Below are positions 9,901 through 18,740 of a stretch of 18,740 bases of DNA, piece after piece (the stretch's first letter is position 1; each line of letters opens with the position of its first letter). The DNA comes from Psilocybe azurescens (taxonomy: Eukaryota; Basidiomycota; Agaricomycetes; Agaricales; Agrocybaceae): the NCBI GenBank assembly GCA_023853785.1, contig JAJIRX010001080.1:1-18740 (forward strand). The letters are read 5' to 3'. The notes under the pieces were generated by a model. That model had not been told where the DNA came from, made no database searches, and was given only the letters and a program-made list of their open reading frames with translations. Both the position numbers and the translations under genes were made by a program.

Positions 9901-10667
9901 GACCATGAACGGCGAGTTGAATGATAGAATTGGCCGATTGCATGATAGGTTTGAAGTGTCGTCCTTGTAGTCAACATATTAGGCAATGAAAGGTATTAGA
10001 TCAGATATGTTTTTACCTGAATCGTAAACCCGAGGTGCACTCGATGTAACTCTCTCGCGTTTCTTGAGCTCCTTTGTATACAAATCATTAATGTTCTTAA
10101 CTTCGATTCCAAGAAGATCGAGTGCCGTTTGCGCATTCTCGGTGAGTGTTTTAATGGAAGGGTGCTTTCGGGTTGGCCCATGTTTTGCCGGGCGAGCGAA
10201 ACTACAGATCTCTCGACAAATCCTTGAACAGAGGTACACATCTCCAAACCATCCAGTAAAGAAGAGTCCTTGAGTGGTCCGGGATTTAGATCGAGACGCC
10301 TGATCGTTTGCTGCTGAGCCGTGATTTCATCCAGGATAAGGCCGATGTGAGCCGCCATCCGTTTTCTTGTCGATAATATAATCGGAGTTGGGCTTGATGA
10401 CTGAGGATGGTATCAGATTGATTTGTTCGATCGTCAAACTCTCCATTTGTTCCTCTATATGCTGTTGATGAACAGCGAGGGCCTCTGTTTGAGCATCCCA
10501 GGCGTGATATCCAACTCGCAAGTCCTCTCTCTGTTGCTGGAATTGGTGTGCTTTATAGTCCCTGGCGTTAAGCAGTTTGCCCTGCTCTCCAGTGATCGGA
10601 TCGGTAAAGTCACAACAGCGTCGAAATTTGCAGCGGCAGAGCCGATTGCTCGTTAATCGGGCGGCAT
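6951..10667 (-). CDS. Tnp2-type (CACTA/EnSpm-like) transposase, frame-broken
   Basis: Enzymes of this Transposase_21/Tnp2 family cut and paste CACTA-type DNA transposons. From the ATG at 10667 the parts are as follows. A Cys-rich N-terminus holds RLCRCKFRRCCDFTD and NARDYKAHQ. A Zn-like CPKC and PVYPERC lie near 9650-9700. The core (8615-9759) holds SLGFDFFNP, KPENIFLAGIIPGPSEPSL, PLVDELLLFWEG, DLPAARKIGGFSSH, CSVC and IDPMHNLFLGLIKEHF. The segment 8310-8610 holds IPYTADNLDTDLFTPTQKAS and HWAGKACHLSSLIYVCKGLG. The segment 7682-8186 holds SDQWRAAGSLYLPVTLIRLW and YGPVHGWWTFPFERMIG. The C-terminus (6951-7623) ends in VPWEG-like IPWEGQDVAVCVSLSR. Likely introns are 8187-8302, 7624-7681 and one near 9969-10016. 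About nine single-base frame breaks interrupt it, mostly at mononucleotide runs (for example 8508-8511, 7829-7832, 7781-7783, 7561-7564), so it is either inactive or mis-sequenced. Family assignment is firm; exon details are approximate. Confidence 0.85.
6951..10667 (-). mobile_element. DNA transposon of CACTA/EnSpm type, ends not found
   Basis: The transposase gene marks a class II element, but its terminal inverted repeats and target duplications could not be located by eye. The range given is only the coding part. The next gene upstream ends 184 bases before the transposase ATG, so either the right end lies within that gap or the neighbouring genes are inside the element. Confidence 0.6.
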
Positions 10668-10851
10668 GAAGGTATGATAGTGGTCTGGTATCAGAGGTCC
10701 AGATGGACTACTAGATAAGACGTCGATAAAGATTAGTTTTTCCTCACGCTCTCAATAAGCGACATAAATGCACACTGTAGCACGGAGGTTTTTGCTTATG
10801 TCGTATGGAACAAGAAAAAGGCGATGAATCTCCATAGTACACTACTCAGTG

Positions 10852-12250
10852 TTAAATTATGTATTCGACTGGCACCGCATCAATAATTTGTCGCAAAACA
10901 GGCAGAAATTGTTGTTTTGTATCAATTTCAACACGACAACAAGGACACAATGGGGGTGCCCTGGCCAATCGGAGTGCCCCTGGTTCTGGTTTCTTGGAAA
11001 GGATCCACGATTCGATACAGGCTTTACAGAACGTATGTCCACATCCTAGCCTGTGAGACACATCATTCGCTGGAATCATGAATTTTCACGGTAAAACACA
11101 TACATCACAGGTGTAGTAACCATGAAGTCTGTACATATAGGGCAGGTTATACTCTCAACGACAGTTTTCACGAACTGTTCCAGAGATTTCGCCTCATGTT
11201 CCAGTCGGGAAGACAACTGGAGAAGAGTCAGACAGTTGAGAGCTTATTTTACCCCAACTCACCGAACTCATTTGTTGCCTCTCGGAGTTGAAAGCCTAGT
11301 TTAAACGCACATGAGCGGGTATAGCTCGAAGATGGGAAAGGTCCTACGACGTGTAGTTCATTTGTCTCGCTAATGAGACTTTGAGCTACAAGTTTTGATT
11401 GATCGAGTTCACGGGAAATCGCTGTATTCTCCTGCAGTAGTTACTTAGTCACCAAGTGCCTTGAATATAAGAGAAATAAATTACCGCTTGTAGTTGACAG
11501 TTTTTGCTGGTAGCTTCTTGTGCGACATCTTTTGCTTGACTCAATTCGAAAGAAATACGCCCGACATCCTGCCATGCTTGCTCAGCCGTAAAATAATTTA
11601 TAACTAGAATGACGAACAATTTCAAGTTGCTTTTTGCTGCATCAAATTGCTCCAATTTCATCCGCTCATCATTCAAGGAGGACTTGAGTGCTTCCACTTG
11701 GTTCCTGTAGCCCGCTAACATTTCTTCCAGCTCATTACGGCATGAATTTTCCTGATAGATTAATTAGCAACAGGGTCAGTATCCAGGGATCCCCACAACT
11801 CACTGTACTAAGCACGTCATTGAGTTCACCGATTCGTCCTTCATACTCTTCCAGCTTTGCTTTGAGTTCTCGATTGCATTCTAAACTTTTGTCCAGCTTG
11901 CGACTGTTGTCGTCTATAGGCTCCAGCATGGAAAGGCCTGTCTGTCCCTGACTGAATTAACAAGGATACTGACATGATGTTCGCGATAGCTCACCTCGAT
12001 CACCTCAAGTTCGACGACATTTTCCATGCTTACGTTGTCGAGCTAAATAAGGATGATAGTGAGTGTTCGGTCTATGACACGTAAGAAATTGGACTTACAG
12101 TGGCAGAGGCTTCAAGGCGCATCGATTCAACATAGGATGTGGTGTTCAAGGGCCACGGAGTAACGACCGGCATTCATATTGCGCTTTTCTGTTTCGTAGG
12201 GCATCATGGATTCTGAGCTTGGTGGGTTTGAGTGGGTTGCGACTCGACAT
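10852..12250 (-). CDS. Coiled-coil RING finger protein (putative E3 ubiquitin ligase)
   Basis: Eight exons (12250-12099, 12042-11995, 11947-11804, 11751-11485, 11431-11351, 11295-11263, 11216-11104, 11050-10852) give about 345 aa. All seven introns are 46-56 nt with GT..AG ends and matching phases. Residues about 90-260 are a Glu/Lys/Leu-rich coiled coil (ECNRELKAKLEEYEGRIGEL, NQVEALKSSLNDERMKLEQF, RELDQSKLVAQSLISETNEL). The C-terminus is a C3HC4 RING: CPIC, 12 residues, CGHTFCKAC, a 23-residue gap, then CPCC. One intron lies inside the RING, just before LGCGH. RING proteins recruit ubiquitin-conjugating enzymes; the coiled coil would oligomerise or hold the target. One missing base near 12169 in exon 1 must be assumed to join MSSRNPLKPTKLRIHDALRN to VVTPWPLNTTSYVESMRLEA. 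A hydrophobic FVILVINYF interrupts the coiled coil in exon 4. Specific substrate or orthologue: unknown. Confidence 0.8.
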
Positions 12251-12522
12251 GACAATGATGGTGGGGTCAAAATAGCACTGATAGGTAGCGTCGTCAGTTA
12301 TTATGGAAAATCGCTTTTATGGACTGACAACTTGCATCCTACATCGCCGGTCTCTTTGTCAGCGCCTTTGTGAGTATTTTACCTTTCTTTCATTGTCAAT
12401 TCACAGCTTTCGAGACGATGTACGGATGACGATTAATAACATCCGTAACACAAAAGTTATCTATCATATGTTCTTGCTCTTTTCTGCCGGGTACAGGTCT
12501 TGAATGAATTAAATGATTTGTG

Positions 12523-15207
12523 CTACTGGTTAGGACGGCGGTGGTACATAGCTCGGATCGAGGTCATAACCCTCCAGTTCAACTCTTTCTCTTTCTTTGA
12601 TTCGGGCACAGTACAAAGGGAATGTGGATCAAGTTCCAACTGCTCCCCTGATAAAGAGTCAGGCGAACCCTCGGTCCTATTAACCACTGACAAAATGATG
12701 GTGATGGTCGTCGTCAAATCCGTGTCTCGCCGGTGATGGATGCGGCGGACGTATTTGCCGCAGTGCTCTCCTTTGACGGCAAGAAGGCCATTGTCATGAG
12801 TAGGATTTGGATATTTTGGGACCCAACTGGGCTGCAACAAAAGCCACGTGTGATACTTTTATGGCGGAGAACAACCCGGCTATCTTGAAGGTCCACCGAC
12901 ACCGCAATTTGTTGCTTGGCGAATCCTCCACCGTCAACTATGGCGTTGAATTTGAATCCCACTAACTTTGGGTTTAATAGCACATGTGTAGGAGAGGGGT
13001 CGCAGTAATGTGGGTGTCCTTGAATCCGACATCCATGATTCTGGCGTCCGCAAATCAGACGGAGTTCTCGAAGAAGGGTCCCAAGCTGGGCTCAATGGTG
13101 AAGACGACGAATGCATGGGTGTTGGAAGAGGAGTAACACTTCCAGAGGGCTTTTCCGCAGGTATTTGGGAGCATGAACTAATGCTGTATAAGCATGGTTG
13201 GCTTGAGAATCGGACAACTGTTTTTGGTGTGGGTCGAATATGTTTGTCACCGGGATCAAGGAATTGAACAAGTTCGTAGCAGGTCCTATTGTGCCGTTAC
13301 CATCACCTTTCTGGAATTGGAGAGGAATGCGGGAGAGGACTTACGAATATTCAACAACGTCGTCGTAGTGAACGGTTATTTTGTGAAATGGAGCGCTTGG
13401 ATCGTATCGCGTCAATTGTACAATTAGCATTATCACCTTTTCCTCGCGCTTCTCAATAACATCAAAAATCTCTCCAATTTCGCCTTTACGGGATGGTATT
13501 GTTTTGATATCTTCACTTTCACTCCGCACCATGGATGTCGATATGTTCTGGGTGGAAGGGGTCCAGATTCGGGCTCGCGTCTGTAGTGGAACACAGCAGG
13601 TTCTTCTGTGATCTCCAGGAAATTAGCGAGCCTCGAAAGACTATCACAGAGAGTTTGTTAGCAAACTTGCGTTGTGACGAAGATTTGGGGTGGTACAATA
13701 TACGCACTTCGATAGCATCGTCACCGTCCTTAAGATATTGAGGTATTTCGCCCTCTATCTTCTTGCTCACAATAGATACTTGATCGTTCAATTTGAACCA
13801 CCCAACCCGTCTTTCGGAATGCAGTCCGCCGCGTACGCAAACATATTGCCCGACATTGATCTCTTTTCTCAAGTCTTCCCATGATACACGCAATGTTAGG
13901 CGGTATTCTTGGTTATGTCCAGCGGGTCCATCGTGCGCCCATATCTGCTGACTGCATAGAGAGTATCCAGTGCCTTCAAGATGGCAGGGGTAAGTAAAAG
14001 TAGTTTCTGGCCCTTGGACACGAATAAACACCCTATCATTCTCCTTCATACTCCATTCTCGAGGGCGCGGCATGTTCAAAGGGTGATAGATGGGTGTTTG
14101 CTCATCCGAAACATGGTGTAAAAGTCATAAGGCATATCCTTCACGTCAACTGTGAATGAATGGTAGTCGAAGTCTTTGGCTAGAAGGCCTTGCTCAATTC
14201 CAACCGTCCAAAGGAGTATCGTCCGTGCTCGTGGCCCACGATGTTGTATGGGAGAAGCTGTCCGAAATAGTCAGCGTCGAAGAGCTTTGCTATCGGCCTA
14301 ACGGTAGACGCTTTTGAGTGGGTTCCGTGATGTTGTATCCAGTCGAGGAATAAGAAGAATACGAGCACCCAAGGAGCTTTTGCGACACAATCCCAACATC
14401 TCCCTTGTAAAGGCCTTTCTTGACGAGTACCCAACTTCCGACCTCAGCGATTTCGTGTGCATCCCTCATCCGAAACAGTCCCGCATACTCGAAGAATCAA
14501 CCAATCGACTTTTGATGCCCAACCTGTTGCGCAGTATACCGGGTGTAGAAGAAGCTTGATGAGGCGTTCGTTCATCATGCATTCGATATAGATGCAGCCG
14601 CGTACGGAACCTTGAGTGAAGGCTGAACGGACTTGATGATGCTCCGTAACAGTGCTTAGCAGAGAGACTACAGCTAGATCTTCAACCCCGAACTGTAAGG
14701 TGTCGGTCAGTAAATTCAGAGAGTCCCAAGCGTGAATAACAATGTGCGCACTCGACATTCAACGCGCCACAGAGGATAATCCCTCCCTAGGAATATAGAC
14801 TAAAGCTCTGTCAAGGGTTGTCTCCGGTACATCATCAGCAGTGTATCTTCTATGACCAGAGGCGTTCCTTCTTGCATCAATGCGTGATATAAGACGTTCC
14901 AAGGTGTCCTCGCTGTGGTGATGGACTGAGAAATTGGCCGGTAAATCGGAATGTTCGTTGTCCAAGGCTACCCCGTCGTCAATGAACGCATCTAGGTGTG
15001 GCTGTCAATACTGGTGCGAGAGTTATGAGGTTCAAGAACAAGAAAGAGATTACCTTCCCTGTCGCGTTCTGTTGCTTCATCCTCCTCGTCGGAAATCCCT
15101 TCTTCGTCCACCTGAGCTTCCATGTCCAGAAACTGACGCACTCTTGAATCTATCTTCGGCCAAGATGTAAGTACGGAAAGTTCGATATAAGAAGACATAA
15201 CATACAT
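12523..15207 (-). CDS. Spt5-like transcription elongation factor paralogue (NGN-KOW), frame-broken
   Basis: Spt5 with Spt4 clamps RNA polymerase II and aids elongation. On the minus strand an acidic N-terminus (RVRQFLDMEAQVDEEG, about 15150-15060) precedes the NGN domain. That domain starts LWRVECR (14752-14772), crosses a 59-nt intron (14693-14751, branch TACTGAC) and continues HHQVRSAFTQGSVRGCIYIE. KOW motifs follow: EVGSWVLVKKGLYKGDVGIV (14386-14445), NVGQYVCVRGGLHSE...GWFKLNDQVSIV (13765-13857) and HPVKGEIGEIFDVIE (about 13450-13495) leading to LTRYDPSAPFHKITVHYDDV. An S/T-P-rich tail (SPAWDPSSRTP, 12997-13092) resembles the Spt5 C-terminal repeats. A conserved end, KLVGFKFNAIVDGG to GEHCGKYVRRIHHR, finishes at 12523. 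The start is uncertain (last ATGs near 15195-15207). At least six single-base breaks, for example 14081-14083 and 13485-13487, split it. It looks like a diverged extra copy rather than the essential gene, though I cannot prove that. Confidence 0.8.
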
Positions 15208-15800
15208 TCTTCATCTCGTATTCTAAGAAATATATGTGTTCACGTTCAGACTTTACTGTATCTACACTGACTTTCGTGTTATAATTGCACTGGGTCAGGG
15301 TCAGCGTAGGATACAACGGTACAAAACTACACTTTTAAAAACTCTCATTCCGCTCTCTGTAGCGTTTACCACTCGATTCATCACATTATTCAATTTTTCA
15401 TCGACATATAAAGTATCTACTGCTTTCTAAACTTACCTGTTGACGTGTTTATAGCGTCGAACCTAGGAGGACAGTATGGTCAGTGTGAAGAAGGAAAGTG
15501 AGAATAAGTTGAACAGGTCCGTATGTACCCCAAAAATTCCAAGCCGCTCAAGCCGAACAGTCGCGCGATGATTTTATCCGGCAGCGGCATGAAAATTTCA
15601 GCATGCTATCACGGCGCTATTGACGCTTTCACACGCTTTCTCTTTCTCTCCCTTGCCACCACATTGACAAGCGAGGTGCTGCAGTAAGCCAGATATTGAG
15701 TAGAATTGATTATGATAAGTGTGCTACAGTAAATCGTTATACGTGTCCAGTAGTTTACAACAAATTAAGGGGTGGAACGAAAGTAAAGAATCAAGGATGA
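15208..15800. other. Intergenic stretch, promoter of the Spt5-like gene likely inside
   Basis: No gene is recognised. The part next to 15207 should hold the promoter of the minus-strand Spt5-like gene, and a possible leader-intron donor (CAGGTAAGTTT on the minus strand) lies near 15430-15440. The part around 15585-15660 is pyrimidine-rich and shares the CGGCATGAAAATTTC box with 5506-5519. Confidence 0.4.
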
Positions 15801-16464
15801 TCAAGGCTTGAAGAAAACCAGGTTTCTTGGAATGCGGAACCGTCGACTTTGCACCACGGTTTCCAGAAATCTAGGTACTGATCAGTATTCATCTATGCCA
15901 TTGAAAACAATAACTCACCTTTTACAGCGTAATCAACTAACTTTACATCTCCTGGAGCTAGGTTGATCAACTCGTGTCGATGGCCTTTCCGGAAGGCTAC
16001 TACGTCTCCTTTCCACTGCCCGTTTGCCCAATCCCTCAGCGATTTGTTGGAGGGTAGACGCTTGTGATTCTTGACGAACAAATGGAATCGGCTTATTTCG
16101 CCTTTTCTGTTTACAATCACCACCACCCCGTCGTGTATGTAGGGTTGGAGTAGTTTTCCACCCATCAACAGCTCCAACCTTGGACTTCGACCGCTTCTAT
16201 TGGCTAATGTGTGGACCCGTTTAGTGACTGCTCGATTGGATGTACTCCCGTAATATCGGGCGTGTATGAGTAATTGGACATCCTTAGCGAAGGTAAGTAA
16301 CGGCGGATTGTTATAGACTGCCTGGTCTCACTTTCGTAGTAGGTTTGAAAGTCTGCAATGCCGATACCATTCTTGACGACGGAGAGGATGGGAGGTAGAT
16401 GCGCAAAGTTACTCAGAAAGATGCGGGTGTTTAGTGTGCTGTTTCTGGGATCCGTAATATCTCT
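15801..16464 (-). CDS. Hypothetical protein, 3' part of a spliced gene
   Basis: Minus-strand coding sequence is convincing but unidentified. From the left-most visible exon (limit 16464) come NTRIFLSNFAHLPPILSVVK and NGIGIADFQTYYE, then a break or intron near 16300-16340. Next is a long frame with QLLIHARYYGSTSNRAVTKR, VHTLANRSGRSPRLELLMGG, VKNHKRLPSNKSLRDWANGQ and WKGDVVAFRKGHRHELINLA. A GTGAGT donor at 15918 and a 41-nt intron (15878-15918) lead to a final exon ending FRIPRNLVFFKP and TGA at 15801. Without that intron the frame stops at 15893. No ATG is found, so a further upstream exon must exist. It is divergent to the coiled-coil gene that starts at 16604. I do not recognise the family, and no catalytic motif is evident. 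Confidence 0.55.
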
Positions 16465-16603
16465 TTAAGTGAGTCTCCTTTCTTTGTTTCGTGCCTCCGG
16501 TATTCACAAAGCTTTTGTCGCGCACAAAGACCCTATCTAAACCAAATGTCCATAAATTACTGAAAATCCTCTATCTCATTCATTCCCAACCATTGCCCGT
16601 ATT

Positions 16604-18740
16604 ATGGCAGCGAACTTTACCCAGAGACTCGCTTCATTATTTGCACCTCCGGTCGTACCAACAACAATGGATACATCTGCAGATTATCCGCCCACCAATG
16701 CGCCCACCGTACTAGCTGATACCGGGCCCCGTCAATTGGCTCCCAACGAGGACGGACAGTCGTCTACCGCTGCTAATGCTGACCTTCCACGGTCTACTCG
16801 TTTGGGAACTCCAGCACCAACGCACAATCTTCCATCCCGTTCCGGTTTGATACTAGTCGCCTTCAATCCAGTGAAGTTGGAAATCGTGACGGTACACACG
16901 TCCCATCCACGACGATGGATACATCTACAGATTATCCGACAACTTCTGGAGGCGGTCGCGCTGATGCTGGACCCCCTCATCAACTCAATACCGGCTTTCC
17001 GCGTTTACTGTTCAATCAGTTCCAGTTCAAACAGGCCATCCTCAGTCTGATGGAGTTGAAAATGGTGTGCCTGATCGTAATCATTCTGTAAATTTGGACA
17101 ATATGGCTACTGGTCCTGCCATATCCGGAGTTCCTCGTACATTCTTCGGCCGTCAGAATCAACCGCCTGTGGTATTTCAAGGGGGACAACAGGAAACGAC
17201 CTGCTACCGACGACCATGTAACGAAAGTCAAAGTTGTAGAACCAGATAAAGCACAATTAATGAGAGATCAATTGGTTAAAGATCACGTACGTCAAGTTAA
17301 AGTCCATACATTCTGACATTTATTTTGTACATTTCCAGGTTAAGGACCAACTTAAGGAGCAACAGCAAAGGATGACGGATTCGTTCAATAAGGCGACAAA
17401 AAAGTCCGTCTATTCTTTCCTCTCTGATACAGTATATGTACTTATTGCCGATTTTCCAGTTGTCCGATTCTCAACAGAAGCTCATAGACAATCTCCAGAA
17501 ACAACTGGAAAAGGCAAAGAATGATTCGGAGCACGACGCCAAAACTCGAAGTTGAAATCGCTGAGCACACGTCCAAAGGCTTAAATGTTACCATTAACAA
17601 TCAACAAGCCGACTTCAGTAAGGCCATCACCAAACTTCGGGACCAAGAAAGAAGTCTAAAGACTTGGAACGTGTGCTTTCACAACTTCGGAACGAACACG
17701 AACAGTTCAAGTCATCCTTCGAATCGACCGTTCAGCAGCGTGGACAGGAGCAATCTGCTACCATCTCGACATTGCAAATACGGCTAGATGAACTCGAAAA
17801 CGAAGCGCCAGCACGATCAATAGTCTGCATTCAGAGATCCAGACGGCGAATACCACGATTGAAGGTCTCAACCAAACTCTTAAATCCCATCGAACACATC
17901 GAGCGCACCGAACCAGCGCGCAACTCAACGACCAGATTACTGCAGCTGGCAACGAGATTCAAGCACTTCGTCAGTCTTTTGGTAATGAAAAGCGCGGTAG
18001 CCGAAGGCGAGCAACGGATCATCAGCCTACAAAACGAAATGAACGCTTATGAACCGGGCAGCAAACGACAGTGCTGAGCAAGAGAAGTTGAGACAGAAGA
18101 TTAGCAGATTGAACGATCTCAATAACGATATGTCAATGAGGGAAAAAGACTACAAGCTCAGCAAGAGCAAGCTTTGGTTTGTCTCTTCATCGATATATAC
18201 TCCTTCTTACCTCTAATACACTTGTTCTGTAGAGCGCTGCCAAAAAGGAATACGAGTCGCAATTCAGCGAATTGAAAACCAGCTATGATACATCTTTGGT
18301 ACGTTGTCAATGCCATTTTAAATACAGCGAATGCAGCTCATGATCCTTCATCAGGCTAATGCATGCCCAGCTCGCACAACTGAAAGCTCGATTAGACAGC
18401 GGTCGAGGTCGTCAGAATGACTTGGAGTCGAGTGAATCTCAACAAGTACAGATCGCGACTTCATTGCGGACCGCTCTCGAGCAAGAACAAGAAAAAATAA
18501 GGTAGGTCTATGCTGTTTGATCGGTGCTTCAGATTTGGCTGATGATGTACTTAAAGATTTTGGAAGAACGCATTGCGAACGTTATGAGACAGGAAGCGGC
18601 CAAACCGAGCGATACTAACGCAATTTCAACTTTGGGAAAACAACGCGAGGCCGCCAGACTACGACTTGTATGTTTGAAAAGTATAACATGAACTTCCAAA
18701 GACTAATCTTGCTGTTTGTCAGATGGGGCTGAATAAACGC
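16604..18740 (+). CDS. Long coiled-coil protein, N-terminal part, runs off the window
   Basis: The ATG at 16604 starts MAANFTQRLASLFAPPVVPT, a Pro/Ser/Thr-rich low-complexity head to about 17200, followed by a basic NRKRPATDD patch that could be a nuclear signal. From 17220 the sequence is almost continuous coiled coil rich in Gln, Glu, Lys and Leu (QLVKDH, VKDQLKEQQQRMTDSF, SDSQQKLIDNLQKQLEKAK, LERVLSQLRNEHEQFKSSFE, TINSLHSEIQTANTTIEGLN, ILEERIANVMRQEAAK). Introns lie at 17287-17338, 17404-17459, about 18176-18232, 18299-18370, 18502-18556 and 18668-18722. Several frame breaks need single-base corrections, for example the G5 run at 17181-17185, the A4 run at 17541-17544 and the A6 run at 18492-18497. 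The role could be structural or scaffolding; no enzymatic domain is seen before the window ends. Confidence 0.7.
16658..16945 (+). repeat. Diverged direct repeat inside the coiled-coil gene head
   Basis: A segment at 16658-16697 recurs at 16906-16945, sharing ATGGATACATCT(G/A)CAGATTATCCG and, downstream, GATxCxGG-CCCC and CAA-T-type matches. In protein terms TTMDTSADYPPT...ADTGP reappears as TTMDTSTDYPTT...ADAGP. The copies are 248 bases apart, not a multiple of three, so the second copy is read in the other frame. This agrees with a one-base break between them near 16850. Confidence 0.55.

Noticed and set aside
6951..10667. Programmed ribosomal frameshifting to explain the broken transposase
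   Set aside because: There are about nine breaks in both directions and without a common slippery heptamer, and similar breaks occur in unrelated genes. Error or decay is simpler.
10678..10682. TAGTG just upstream of the transposase ATG as the right terminus
   Set aside because: Only about 11 bases separate it from the start codon, leaving no room for subterminal sequence, and no matching left end was found.
10842..10853. CACTACTCAGTG as a possible CACTA transposon terminus
   Set aside because: It sits at the 3' end of the RING gene, points the wrong way for the right end of the element, and has no partner near or below 6951. It is only a short chance palindrome.
1..18740. CRISPR array, tRNA or rRNA genes
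   Set aside because: No regularly spaced repeats, no cloverleaf with an intact T-loop consensus and no rRNA-like blocks were seen. The sequence is eukaryotic in gene structure.

Overview
This looks like nuclear DNA of a filamentous basidiomycete, most likely Agaricomycetes. The genes have many short introns (about 41-116 nt) with GT..AG ends and CTNAC-like branch sites. The gene families also fit: an APE-type LINE, a Tnp2/CACTA-type transposase, an Spt5-like KOW protein and a Pps1-like phosphatase relic. The species cannot be named from the sequence alone. Family assignments come from recognised motifs, not from database searches.

Layout. 1-2540 (+) is a decayed LINE with a gag-like ORF1 and the endonuclease part of ORF2; the reverse transcriptase is missing. 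2578-3102 is an AT-rich block packed with the octamer CTGTATGT/ACATACAG, followed by further palindromes. 3314-3765 (+) is a small four-exon gene I do not recognise. 3996-4410 (-) is a dead fragment of a dual-specificity phosphatase. 4411-6950 is largely empty apart from one weak two-exon candidate (6064-6375, -). 6951-10667 (-) is a Tnp2-type transposase gene. 10852-12250 (-) is a clean eight-exon gene for a coiled-coil RING finger protein. 12523-about 15207 (-) is an Spt5-like elongation-factor paralogue with an acidic N-terminus, NGN domain, KOW motifs and S/T-P-rich tail. 15801-16464 (-) is the 3' part of an unrecognised gene. 16604-18740 (+) is a long coiled-coil protein that runs off the right edge.

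The transposase, RING and Spt5-like genes sit head-to-tail on one strand, 184 and 272 bases apart. This could be chance, or these genes could be cargo of a mobile element; I could not find terminal repeats to decide. The RING gene (predicted ubiquitin ligase) and the Spt5-like gene (predicted RNA polymerase II accessory factor) are both plausible host-type functions.

A striking feature is that nearly every long gene is interrupted by single-base frame breaks, mostly at short mononucleotide runs, with convincing protein similarity resuming in the next frame. Either the assembly has residual indel errors or the whole block is decaying. Any protein from this window should be read with that in mind.
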